Assembly: GCF_044068625.1 (NCBI RefSeq)
Contig: NZ_JBIPKH010000005.1
Location: forward strand, 1 to 64,000
DNA length: 64,000 nt
Source: Desulfurivibrio sp044068625
Lineage (GTDB): Bacteria; Desulfobacterota; Desulfobulbia; Desulfobulbales; Desulfurivibrionaceae
Reading direction: 5' to 3'
A model generated the notes under the pieces. It was not told where the DNA came from, did no database searches, and saw only the letters and a list, made by a program, of their open reading frames with translations. The position numbers were made by a program, and so were the translations under genes. Each line of letters begins with the position of its first letter. The first letter of the stretch is position 1. Positions 19,080 through 27,305 of the stretch are shown piece by piece.

Positions 19080-20399
19080 ATGTTTTTCGCCACCCCCCTC
19101 TGGGCAACCATAAAAAAAGAGCTGATCCTGCTGGGCCGGGACCGGGCCGGATTGCTGATCCTTTTCGTGATGCCGGCGGTGCTGGTGCTGGTGATCACCC
19201 TGGTCCAGGACAATGTGCTGAAAAAAATGGGGGAAAGTCCGCTGGAGGTGATCCTGGTCGATCAGGATGGGGGGAAGGCGGCCCGGGATTTCAGCCGGCT
19301 TTTAACCCAATCGGGACAGCTCGGGCTGCGGCGGGAAGAGGACGAATCGGCGGCCCTGGCCGCGGTGGAGCGGGGAGACGCCCAACTCTGCATTGTTATC
19401 CGCCAAGGAATGAGCGACGAGCTTCACAGGCTTGGCCGGGCCATGGTCCGGGAGATGGTGGAGGGCAACAGCTCCCCTCCCCCCGCCCTGGCCCCTGGCC
19501 GGCTCGAACTCTATTTCGATCCGCTGGTCATGGGGGGATTCCGCTCCAGCATGCTGGCCTCGGTGAAGATGGCCGCCATGGCGGTGCAGTTCGAGGAACT
19601 GCTGGCCGCCCTCCAGGCGGAGCTGACCGGCCTCTTTAACCAGCTGCCGCCACTACCGCCCGAGTTCGAACTTTCCGGCCATACCTCCTGGGAGCTGACC
19701 GAGCTGGCTGGCCGGGAGCTGATCACCGTCACCGAGCCCCGTTTTACCCAGGAGAGCGGGGTCGCCCTGCCCGATTCGGTGCAACAGAATGTCCCGGCCT
19801 GGTCACTTTTCGGCATATTTTTCATCGTGGTCCCCCTGGCCGGCTCCATCATTCGGGAGCGCATCACCGGCACCCTGGGCAGGCTGCTGGTGATGCCGGT
19901 ACCCTTTTTCGTTTTTCTGCTGGGCAAGGTCGCCGCCTATGGGCTGGTCTGCCTGGCCCAGTTCGCCCTGATTCTGGCCATCGGCAAATTGCTCCTGCCC
20001 TTGCTGGGAGCGCCGGTTTTTGAGCTGGGAGATAATTACGGAGCGATTATTCTGGTTCTCCTGGCGGCGGTGGCCGCCGCCGCGGGCTACGGCATTCTAC
20101 TGGGCACCGTGGGTCGCTCCTACGAACAGGTCTCCATGTTCGGGGCCATGAGCGTGGTCATCGCCGCGGCCTTGGGCGGGATAATGGTTCCGGTTTACGC
20201 CATGCCGGAGGCGATGCAAAAGCTCAGCCAGTTCTCCCCCCTGGGCTGGGCCCTGGAAGCGATGCTGGAGATCTTTGTCCGCCAGGGCGGCTACCGGGAG
20301 ATTCTGCGGCCCACCGCCCTGCTGACCGCCTTTGCCCTGGCTTGCCTGGCTGGAGCCTGGAGCTATTTCAGCCAGCGGGAAAGGAGCGGCAAATTTTAA
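19080..20399 (+). CDS. ABC-2 type transporter permease
   Basis: A 439-residue permease. One membrane segment near residues 20-40 is followed by a large extracytoplasmic domain (about 45-240) and then five membrane segments in the C-terminal half, the layout of YhgE/YadH-like ABC-2 exporters. The ATG at 19080 is one base after the ATPase stop and gives the expected N-terminus (FFATPLWATIKKELILLGRD). It pairs with the preceding ATPase. The substrate is unknown. Confidence 0.88.
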   Translation: MFFATPLWATIKKELILLGRDRAGLLILFVMPAVLVLVITLVQDNVLKKMGESPLEVILVDQDGGKAARDFSRLLTQSGQLGLRREEDESAALAAVERGDAQLCIVIRQGMSDELHRLGRAMVREMVEGNSSPPPALAPGRLELYFDPLVMGGFRSSMLASVKMAAMAVQFEELLAALQAELTGLFNQLPPLPPEFELSGHTSWELTELAGRELITVTEPRFTQESGVALPDSVQQNVPAWSLFGIFFIVVPLAGSIIRERITGTLGRLLVMPVPFFVFLLGKVAAYGLVCLAQFALILAIGKLLLPLLGAPVFELGDNYGAIILVLLAAVAAAAGYGILLGTVGRSYEQVSMFGAMSVVIAAALGGIMVPVYAMPEAMQKLSQFSPLGWALEAMLEIFVRQGGYREILRPTALLTAFALACLAGAWSYFSQRERSGKF

Positions 20400-20426
20400 T
20401 TTCATCAATCTGTTGGGGACAAACCC

Positions 20427-20684
20427 ATGAATAAACTGGAAGAGGAACTGCTGACCCTGATCTGCGAGATCTGCCGGCTACCAAAGCCGGAGCATTTCGA
20501 TCCCACCGGGGACTTGGTCGGCCCGGAGTCCGCCCTGGGGATCGACTCGCTGGATGCGGTGGAGATTGTGGTGACGGTGCGGAAGAGATATGGGGCCAGA
20601 ATCGCCTCGGAGGAGACGGGCCGCAAGATCATGGCCTCCCTGAGCAGCCTGGCCGATTTTCTGCGGGCCAACGGAGTTGAGTGA
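20427..20684 (+). CDS. Acyl carrier protein 1
   Basis: An 85-residue ACP. The phosphopantetheine attachment site is Ser41 in GIDSLDAVE. It ends the five-gene operon HTH-BtrH-ABC-ABC-ACP (27-base gap after the permease, GGGGAC ribosome-binding site) and converges on the DarB-like gene, whose stop begins at the very next base. It differs in sequence from the two other ACPs of the region, so each probably serves different partners. No phosphopantetheinyl transferase is in the window. Confidence 0.92.
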   Translation: MNKLEEELLTLICEICRLPKPEHFDPTGDLVGPESALGIDSLDAVEIVVTVRKRYGARIASEETGRKIMASLSSLADFLRANGVE

Positions 20685-21839
20685 TCAGGACTCCAGCACG
20701 GTCAACAGCATGAATGCGGTGGAAAATCTTCCACTTTCCGGAATATAGCAAAGAATCTTCTGGCCGTGGCGCAGGTGGTTGCCGTTGAACAGCTCCTCCA
20801 GCATCAGGTAGACGGAAGCCGAGCCCACGTTGCCCACCGAGGGCAAATTGGTGAACCAACGCTCAAAGGGGATCTCCATTCCCACCTTGCGGAGCCCCTC
20901 ATACACCTTGTCCCGGAAAAAGCCCGATGAGTAGTGGGGCAGAAACCAGTCGATCTCCTCGGGCCGCAGGGGATGACGGGTAAGGGTGTCGGTCATTCCC
21001 CGCTCAACGGTCATGTGAATCACTTTGTCATTGAGCAGTTTGACATCCTGTTTCAGGGCAAAGAGCGATTCCTTCATCACATCTTCCCCGGGATATTCAT
21101 GCCAGCCGACGAAACGGCCCCAGGCATCCTTGTCGCCACCGGCGTACATGCACACCGGCAGTTCGTGGGCATAGGAAAACTGCTCGATCCACTCGATCCT
21201 CAATGACAGCCCCCCGGCTTTAGGTTGGGGCTCAAGCAGCATGGCCCCGGCGCCATCGGAAAGCATCCAGCGCAGGAAATCTTTTTCAAAGGCGATCACC
21301 GGACTGCTCTCCAGTTCATCCACCCGGGCCTCATTCTCGGCGGAGAAATTCTTGGCGGTCATGGAAGCGGAAGCGGTTTCCGAACCGGTCACCACCGCGT
21401 TATGGTGCAAACCGGCCAGCACCGCCATGTAACCATACTTGAGGGCGATGATCCCCGAGATGCAGATCCCGCTGGGGGAGGCCACCTCACAGGTGGGGTT
21501 CCCCAACTCACCATGCACCATCACGGCATGGCCGGGAAGCAGCTGATCCGGCGAGCTGGTCCCGCAGGCCAGGCACTGGATCCGGTCAAGGGTAAAGCCC
21601 CCCCCCTCCAGCCGACGAATCGCCGCGGCCGTGAGCTGGGCATTGTTCAGGCTGGGCTCACCGGTGGCGGGATCAATGGCATAGTAGCGGGTCTTGATCC
21701 CGTTGCTGCGCAGCACGATGGCCCGGGCCCGGGAGGGTCGGCCACCAATCATCCCCAGCACCGACTCCATCCGGTCGTTATCGATGGGCTCACCGGGTAG
21801 ATAAGCTGCAATTCGGTTGATATAGACGGCTCTGTTCAT
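20685..21839 (-). CDS. DarB-like beta-ketoacyl-ACP synthase III
   Basis: A 384-residue FabH-fold condensing enzyme. The catalytic triad is complete: Cys126 (SPSGICISG), His302 (FLPHYSS) and Asn337 (GNVGSAS). In dialkylresorcinol synthesis (Flavobacterium, Photorhabdus and others) DarB and the aromatising condensing enzyme DarA act together, joining two beta-keto acyl thioesters. The start overlaps the DarA-like stop by four bases, the arrangement seen in darAB. A generic FabH-like function with another acyl acceptor cannot be excluded. Confidence 0.8.
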   Translation of the reverse strand: MNRAVYINRIAAYLPGEPIDNDRMESVLGMIGGRPSRARAIVLRSNGIKTRYYAIDPATGEPSLNNAQLTAAAIRRLEGGGFTLDRIQCLACGTSSPDQLLPGHAVMVHGELGNPTCEVASPSGICISGIIALKYGYMAVLAGLHHNAVVTGSETASASMTAKNFSAENEARVDELESSPVIAFEKDFLRWMLSDGAGAMLLEPQPKAGGLSLRIEWIEQFSYAHELPVCMYAGGDKDAWGRFVGWHEYPGEDVMKESLFALKQDVKLLNDKVIHMTVERGMTDTLTRHPLRPEEIDWFLPHYSSGFFRDKVYEGLRKVGMEIPFERWFTNLPSVGNVGSASVYLMLEELFNGNHLRHGQKILCYIPESGRFSTAFMLLTVLES

Positions 21840-22801
21840 CGGCGAGCCATCCCGGCGCTGTACTCCCGCATCCGCTCTTCACCGCTGCCGGATGGTCCTT
21901 CAAAATAGCGCCGCTGGGCCTCCAAGCGGCCGGCAAACAAGGGACGGAGCAAGGCGCGCAGGGCCATGCTGACCGGGACCACCGTCATGATCATGGCCAG
22001 CAGAAAAACCAGATAGATCATCAACACCGGCTTGCGACCGGGGCTGCCCGGGGGGCCCATCAGGCGGACCAGCCGACTCCAGATTAAAAAACTGCGGGTG
22101 GCGATTTTCTCTCCCGGAATAAGACGGATATCGGCCTTAACCGCCTTGAGGCCGGTTAACACCGGCTGGCCGCCATCGAGGATACCTTGGCGCAGGGCGT
22201 CAAGAATGGCCTGGCCAAAACGGGTACTGGCGGCAATCTCCTCTTCCGCCACCCCGGCGGGGGGAAACAGCCCCCACAGACGATCCCGACGGCCGGTCAA
22301 CATCCAGCGGGGAGTGGTGACAAAGGTGGCCAGGCTGCTGCCCTGATCGATCAGCACCACGTTATCCGATAAGCGAGCTCCCGCCTCCCGCAACAAGGTT
22401 TTCATCTTCTCCTGGGCCAGATGCCACATGTTGCGGCAGGCGATGACGGTGATTACCGGGGCATCCCGCAAAATCGCCCGCCCGACCTGGGAACGGAGAA
22501 AGGCCACCACCGGCGGCGCCGGAGCCAAAAACCAGACGGTATAGGCCAGAATCACCAGATCATAACGGCTATCATCGGCAATGGAGGGCGGTTTAAGGGG
22601 CGGAGGATCGAGCCGGACCGACTCCGGGAAGGCGTCAAGAAAGCGCAGGAGGGGCCAGGGGTAGGGATACTCCACCGCCGGGCGCAGGGACTCGACCTGC
22701 AGTTCAACATCGGGCGCCATCGCCAACGGGGAGGTGATGGTGTCGACCACGCGCTGGAGCTGCCCGCTCTGGGAGTAATATACCACCAGGACCTTTTTCA
22801 T
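21836..22801 (-). CDS. DarA-like dialkylresorcinol condensing enzyme
   Basis: A 321-residue protein with an N-terminal flavodoxin-like segment (MKKVLVVYYSQSGQLQRVVD) and a C-terminal hydrophobic stretch (about 255-285) ending in a basic tail. This matches proteins annotated as dialkylresorcinol condensing enzyme DarA, which closes and aromatises the ring after DarB condensation. I place the start at ATG 22801, where the family begins; a 65-residue upstream extension is open but would run through the promoter. A consensus-like promoter lies 47 bases upstream. No tyrosine ammonia-lyase gene, typical of flexirubin clusters, is visible. Confidence 0.75.
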   Translation of the reverse strand: MKKVLVVYYSQSGQLQRVVDTITSPLAMAPDVELQVESLRPAVEYPYPWPLLRFLDAFPESVRLDPPPLKPPSIADDSRYDLVILAYTVWFLAPAPPVVAFLRSQVGRAILRDAPVITVIACRNMWHLAQEKMKTLLREAGARLSDNVVLIDQGSSLATFVTTPRWMLTGRRDRLWGLFPPAGVAEEEIAASTRFGQAILDALRQGILDGGQPVLTGLKAVKADIRLIPGEKIATRSFLIWSRLVRLMGPPGSPGRKPVLMIYLVFLLAMIMTVVPVSMALRALLRPLFAGRLEAQRRYFEGPSGSGEERMREYSAGMARR

Positions 22802-22847
22802 GCCGGGTGCACTGTGTTTAAAGATATGGTGTACATGGGAACTGATT

Positions 22848-22876
22848 CCTATAGCGATTGCATTTGGGATTGTCAA
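22848..22876 (-). promoter_or_regulatory. Strong sigma70-like promoter for darA-darB
   Basis: Reading the minus strand, a perfect -35 TTGACA (22871-22876) and a -10 TATAGG (22848-22853) are separated by 17 bases. The darA start is 47 bases downstream. This is among the best promoter matches in the window. Confidence 0.7.
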
Positions 22877-22928
22877 CCAGAAACTGGCCTTGAAAAAAAA
22901 TCGCCCTCGTTTAGCTTCTCCCGGAAAA

Positions 22929-22960
22929 CCGGTCCAAAATGCGCCCTCAAGGGGGACCGG
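22929..22960. promoter_or_regulatory. Inverted repeat between divergent promoters
   Basis: CCGGTCC (22929-22935) and GGACCGG (22954-22960) form a 7-bp inverted repeat with an 18-base gap, ending four bases before the -35 box of the plus-strand promoter. Its position suits an operator controlling one or both divergent units, but no matching regulator is known. Confidence 0.35.
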
Positions 22961-22963
22961 GGC

Positions 22964-22992
22964 TTGACAGCCCGGCCATGGCCTATTATAGA
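22964..22992 (+). promoter_or_regulatory. Strong sigma70-like promoter for the main biosynthetic operon
   Basis: A perfect -35 TTGACA (22964-22969), 17-base spacer and -10 TATAGA (22987-22992). The first ketosynthase starts at 23062. The following genes run on the plus strand with overlaps or short gaps for about 23 kb, so this may drive a very long transcript. Confidence 0.7.
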
Positions 22993-23061
22993 GCACCCTT
23001 GCAGCACCATGGCGATGGCCGCTCCTGGGACAATTTCACCGGGTAATTACGGACTAAAATC

Positions 23062-24324
23062 GTGGTTCAAAAATCGACAAATGGCCGCAAAGTGGTCGTC
23101 ACCGGTCTGGGCATCGTCTCCTCTCTCGGCTTGTCCCGCGACCAGGTAACCGCCTCGCTGCGCGACTCCGTCAGCGGCATCGCCCTGTTGCCGGCCAGGA
23201 AAAAACTGGGCTTCCAGAGCGGATTAAGCGGGGTGATCAACGATTTTGTCGGCCGCAACCCTTTGGACCGAAGGTATCGCAACCGCTTGCCCGAGTTCGG
23301 CTGGTGGGCCTGGGACGCCATCGTCCAGGCTCTGGAGCAGGCCGCAATCGACCCGGCGGAACTGGCCGGCGACCCCGCCGCCGGTTTTCTGCTGGGCAAC
23401 GATTCCTCGGTGGTGACCGGCGTCGAACAGTGCGAAATGCTCAAGGAGGCGGGGGAGACCAAGGCGATCGGCAGTGGCCACATCTTCCGCCTGCTGACCA
23501 GCACCGTAACCCTCAACCTTTGCACCAAACTGCAGTTACGAGGAGCTTCCTGGTCGATCAGCGGAGCCTGCGCCAGCGGGGCCATGGCCATCGGCCAGGC
23601 CGCCGACCTGATCGCCCGGGGCCGCCAGGATCGCATGCTCTGCGGCGGCGCCCAGGAGATCTCCTGGCAGTCGATGTGCAGCTTTGACGCCATCGGGGCC
23701 TTCTCCCGGCGGGAGGATGCCCCCCATCAGGCCTCCCGACCCTTTGATCAGGAGCGCGACGGCCTGATTCCCAGCGGGGGAGCGGCCATCCTTTTCCTGG
23801 AAGCGGAAGAGGTCGCCCGGGCCCGGGGGGCGAAGATCATCGCCGAGATCAGCGGCTACGACTTCTCCTCCGACGGCTATCATCTTTCGGTGCCCAGCGG
23901 CGAGGGCCTGTTACGAGCCATGGGGGGGGCCCTGGCCAACGCCGGGGTGCTGCCCGCCGAGATCGACCTGGTGATGGCCCATGCCACCTCCACCCCGGCC
24001 GGAGATGAAAAAGAGGCCCAGGTTTTGAGTCAGCTTTTCGGCCTGGAACAGGGGGAGCGGGGACCGATGGTGGCCGCCACCAAATCCCTTACCGGCCACG
24101 AATTCTGGATGGCGGGCGCCTCCCAACTGATCTATGCCCTGCTCATGAGCCGGGCCGGCTTTGTCGCCGGCCATCCCAATCTGAGTAAACCGGCGCCGGA
24201 AGCGGCGCTGTTACGCATACCCACCGCCACCATCGCCGCCACCCCCCACCATATTCTTTGCAACGCCGCCGGATTCGGCGGCGTCAACGCCTGCCTGGTT
24301 GCCAAGGTACACCATGCAGTGTGA
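23062..24324 (+). CDS. Beta-ketoacyl-ACP synthase (FabF-like) 1
   Basis: A 420-residue thiolase-fold condensing enzyme with an intact Cys-His-His triad: Cys170 (SGACASG), His307 (AHATST) and His346 (SLTGHEFW). It elongates an acyl chain with malonyl-ACP. The start is GTG 23062, 70 bases after the -10 box. The triad surroundings (HEFWMAGASQ rather than HLLGAAG) are divergent from housekeeping FabF. The stop overlaps the start of the flavoenzyme gene. Confidence 0.9.
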   Translation: MVQKSTNGRKVVVTGLGIVSSLGLSRDQVTASLRDSVSGIALLPARKKLGFQSGLSGVINDFVGRNPLDRRYRNRLPEFGWWAWDAIVQALEQAAIDPAELAGDPAAGFLLGNDSSVVTGVEQCEMLKEAGETKAIGSGHIFRLLTSTVTLNLCTKLQLRGASWSISGACASGAMAIGQAADLIARGRQDRMLCGGAQEISWQSMCSFDAIGAFSRREDAPHQASRPFDQERDGLIPSGGAAILFLEAEEVARARGAKIIAEISGYDFSSDGYHLSVPSGEGLLRAMGGALANAGVLPAEIDLVMAHATSTPAGDEKEAQVLSQLFGLEQGERGPMVAATKSLTGHEFWMAGASQLIYALLMSRAGFVAGHPNLSKPAPEAALLRIPTATIAATPHHILCNAAGFGGVNACLVAKVHHAV

Positions 24325-25816
24325 GGTGGTGGTGATCGGCAGCGGCGTCAGCGGTTTGACCGCCGCCGCCCTGCTGGCCAAAAGTGGCCGAAAGGTGGTG
24401 ATCGTGGAGCGGACCTCCCGGCCGGGGGGGGCGCTGAAAAGGTTTGTCCGCCAGGGGGTCCCCTTTGATGTCGGCTTCCACTACACCGGCTGCCTGGGTG
24501 AGGGTGAAGTCCTGACCGCCCTCTGGGATTACCTGGGGGTGCGTCCCCTGCTGCCCATCCGCCCCTTCCCCCCCGACGGCCACGACGAGTTATCCATCGC
24601 CGGCTACGACCAGCCGGTACGGGCTTTTTTCTCCTACCAGCGCCTGAGGGATGAACTGAACCGGCAATTCCCCGAGGAGCGGACCGCCATCGGTGACTAT
24701 CTGGGGAAGATTGCCGCAATCTGCCGGCAAATCCCTTTTTACAATCTGGATCTACCCTTGACCCCCTTTCTGCGGGGCTTCCAGGAACCACCCATTTCAT
24801 TACACGGCTATTTGACCGAAATCACAGCCAATCCCAAGCTCCAGGCGGTCCTGGCCAGCCCCGCCTTTCTCTACGGGGTCCCAGCTTCACGGGCCAGCCT
24901 GGCGGTGCATGCCATGGTCGCCCACGGCTTTTACCGCGGGGCCTATACCATCGATGGCGGTGGCCAGGCGGTGGTGGACGCCTTCCTCCAGATCCTGGAG
25001 CAGACCGGGGTAACCATACTCGGCAAAAACCGGGTGGAAGAAATCCTGGTGGCGGGTGGCGTGGTAACCGGAGTCCGCACCCACCGCGACCAGGTGATCC
25101 ATTGCCGGGACGTGATTTACACCGGCCACCCCGCCGCCGTGCCGGCCATGGTGCCGGCGGGCATTTTCCGGCCGATCTATCTGAAGAGAGTGCAAGAGTT
25201 GCGCAACACCGCCTCCATGGTCGCGGTTTTCGCGGCGGCTCCGGCTGAGACTCCCCAGGAGCCCGACTGGGTCAACCACTACCACGTCCCGGCCGGACTC
25301 GCCATTCTGCCCGAAACCCCGCAGGTGCCCATGGCGGAGAGGGCCCTGATGATGACCATTCCGGAGCGGGGCCGCTTGCCAAACTTGAAAAATAGCCGCC
25401 GCGGCATTATACTCCTCAGACCCGCACTCTGGGAGGAGATAAAGAGATTTGAGCCAACCACCCCCCGCCACCGCCCCCCGGCCTACCTGGCCTGGAAGGA
25501 GGAGTTGGCCGGGGAGATGATCGCGGCGGCCGGTCGCCACTGGGGAGAAAGCTACGCCACCCTCCACCCCTTGGCGGTGGGAACCCCCCTGACCTTTCGC
25601 GACGAGCTGGCGGCCCCGGAGGGAGCCGCCTACGGCGCCCAACACTGCCTGGGCCAGCACAACCCCGGGGCCCGGACCAGACTGCCGGGTTTCTGGCTCA
25701 GCGGCCAGAGCACCCTGATGACCGGAGTGGTGGGAGCGGCCCTGGCCGGGCTGGTCAGCGCCGGCGAGATTTTGGGATTGGAATCGACATGGGAGCAAGT
25801 GCGCCAATGCCGTTGA
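24314..25816 (+). CDS. Phytoene desaturase-like FAD-dependent oxidoreductase
   Basis: A 500-residue CrtI-type amine-oxidase-fold flavoprotein. The N-terminal Rossmann dinucleotide motif is GSGVSG (9-14), followed by an acidic-ended strand (VVIVERTSRPGG). The C-terminal segment (LPGFWLSGQSTLMTGVVGAA) matches the second FAD contact region. I use ATG 24314, with AAGG just upstream, rather than TTG 24299. CrtI-like proteins occur beside ketosynthases in the anammox clusters proposed for ladderane synthesis; desaturation or isomerisation of an ACP-bound polyene is the likely reaction. No carotenoid precursor genes (crtB, crtE) are present, so a carotenoid substrate is unlikely. Confidence 0.85.
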   Translation: MQCEVVVIGSGVSGLTAAALLAKSGRKVVIVERTSRPGGALKRFVRQGVPFDVGFHYTGCLGEGEVLTALWDYLGVRPLLPIRPFPPDGHDELSIAGYDQPVRAFFSYQRLRDELNRQFPEERTAIGDYLGKIAAICRQIPFYNLDLPLTPFLRGFQEPPISLHGYLTEITANPKLQAVLASPAFLYGVPASRASLAVHAMVAHGFYRGAYTIDGGGQAVVDAFLQILEQTGVTILGKNRVEEILVAGGVVTGVRTHRDQVIHCRDVIYTGHPAAVPAMVPAGIFRPIYLKRVQELRNTASMVAVFAAAPAETPQEPDWVNHYHVPAGLAILPETPQVPMAERALMMTIPERGRLPNLKNSRRGIILLRPALWEEIKRFEPTTPRHRPPAYLAWKEELAGEMIAAAGRHWGESYATLHPLAVGTPLTFRDELAAPEGAAYGAQHCLGQHNPGARTRLPGFWLSGQSTLMTGVVGAALAGLVSAGEILGLESTWEQVRQCR

Positions 25817-27039
25817 AACGAGTTGTCATTACCGGCCGCGGCGCCGTTTCCCCTTTCGGGCTAGGGGTTCAGCCCCTGCTGGAGGGGATCTGGGCCGGGC
25901 GCTCCGCCGTCCGGGCCATGCCGGAGTGGGCCCGGATCGACGGCTTAAAAAGTCTCCTGGCCGCCCCGGTTCCCGATTTCCCCGACAAGGAACTCCTGCC
26001 CCGCAGCCTGCGACGCACCATGGGGCCCATGGCCAAATATGCCACCCTGGCAGCCCTTGAGGCCGTCAAGGACGCCGGAATCGACCAAGCCCTGCTGGCC
26101 ACCGGCACCATCGGGGTAGCCGTCGGCTCCACCACCGGCAGCCCCTCCGCCTATGAGGATTTTTACCGCAGCTTCCTGCCCGCGGAAACCATCGGCGGCA
26201 TCAGGTCCGGCGAATTTTTTAAAATCATGGGCCACAGTTGCGCCGCCAACATCTGCCTGGCTCTGGGGATTCACGGCGAGCAGTGGTCCCCGGTCAGCGC
26301 CTGCGCTTCCTCCTCCCAGGCCATCGGCCTGGGCTATCTCCTGATCCAGGCAGGCCGCCAGCGGGCCATGCTCTGCGGCGGCGCCGACGAAGTTCATCAC
26401 TCGGTCACCGGGGTTTTCGACGTGGTCCGGGCCGCCTCCCTGCAAAACGACAAGCCGGCCGCCACTCCCAGACCCTTTGATGCCGAACGGGACGGGGTGG
26501 TTTGCGGCGGCGGGGGCGGGATTCTCCTGCTGGAGAGCTACCAGTCGGCCCGGGAAAGGGGCGCCAGGATTTACGGCGAAATCATCGGTTTTGGCAATGT
26601 CAACGACAGTGAGCATATTGCCAACCCCCATGAGGGTTCCATGGCCAGGGCCATGCTCAACGCCATGGGCGAGACCGGGGTCAGCCCCGCCGAGGTGGAT
26701 TATGTCAACGCCCACGCCACCGGCACCCTGCTGGGCGATCCGGCCGAGGCCGCGGCCATTGCCAAGGTGATGGGGCCCTCAGTGCCCACCAGCTCCCTTA
26801 AGGGGCATATCGGCCATACCCTGGGAGCGGCGGCGGCCCTGGAAACCATTGTGGTGCTGGAGATGCTCCAGCGGCAGGAAGTTGTTCCCACCCTTAATCT
26901 GGCCGACCCGGACCCGGAGTGCGCCGTGGCCAACCTGGTCCGTAAACTTGAAAAAAGAGCATTAACCACCGTGCTGAAAAACAACTTTGCCCTGGGCGGC
27001 GTCAACGCGGCTTTGGTTCTGAGGAGATTAACCCCATGA
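25807..27039 (+). CDS. Beta-ketoacyl-ACP synthase (FabF-like) 2
   Basis: A 410-residue condensing enzyme with a complete triad: Cys166 (SACASSSQ), His303 (NAHATGT) and His337 (GHTLGAAA). ATG 25807 gives the usual N-terminus MPLKRVVITG and overlaps the flavoenzyme stop by ten bases; an ATG at 25789 would add six residues. It is closer to canonical FabF than the upstream ketosynthase. The stop overlaps ACP 2 (ATGA), suggesting the two proteins work as partners. Confidence 0.92.
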   Translation: MPLKRVVITGRGAVSPFGLGVQPLLEGIWAGRSAVRAMPEWARIDGLKSLLAAPVPDFPDKELLPRSLRRTMGPMAKYATLAALEAVKDAGIDQALLATGTIGVAVGSTTGSPSAYEDFYRSFLPAETIGGIRSGEFFKIMGHSCAANICLALGIHGEQWSPVSACASSSQAIGLGYLLIQAGRQRAMLCGGADEVHHSVTGVFDVVRAASLQNDKPAATPRPFDAERDGVVCGGGGGILLLESYQSARERGARIYGEIIGFGNVNDSEHIANPHEGSMARAMLNAMGETGVSPAEVDYVNAHATGTLLGDPAEAAAIAKVMGPSVPTSSLKGHIGHTLGAAAALETIVVLEMLQRQEVVPTLNLADPDPECAVANLVRKLEKRALTTVLKNNFALGGVNAALVLRRLTP

Positions 27040-27305
27040 TGAGCAACGACGAACTTCGCCGGCGAGTGGTCGCAACCCTGGCGGAAGAACTGGAGCTGGA
27101 CCCCGAGGCGTTGACCCCGGAGGCCACCCTTTACGACGATCTGGGTCTGGACAGCCTGGACGCCGTGGATATGGTGGTGGCTCTCGAGAAGAGTTTCGGG
27201 ATGAAATTTACCGACGAGGAGAGCCTGAAGGCCGTCCGCACGGTCAACGATCTTTTTGAACTTCTGATCAGACTGAAGGAAAGCCAAACCGCGGATGAAG
27301 CTTAG
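27036..27305 (+). CDS. Acyl carrier protein 2
   Basis: An 89-residue ACP with phosphopantetheine Ser40 in DLGLDSLDAVD. It starts within the ketosynthase stop and its end overlaps the acyltransferase start by 11 bases, so ketosynthase, ACP and acyltransferase are translationally coupled. It probably carries the chain made by ketosynthases 1 and 2 and handed to the following enzymes. Confidence 0.93.
   Translation: MMSNDELRRRVVATLAEELELDPEALTPEATLYDDLGLDSLDAVDMVVALEKSFGMKFTDEESLKAVRTVNDLFELLIRLKESQTADEA

Noticed and set aside
22421..23149. Plus-strand open frame across darA and the promoter region
   Set aside because: It runs antisense to the flavodoxin-like coding sequence and over both promoters, with no recognisable protein.
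24314..25816. Carotenoid biosynthesis
   Set aside because: Only the CrtI-like protein is present; no phytoene synthase or prenyltransferase is encoded nearby.
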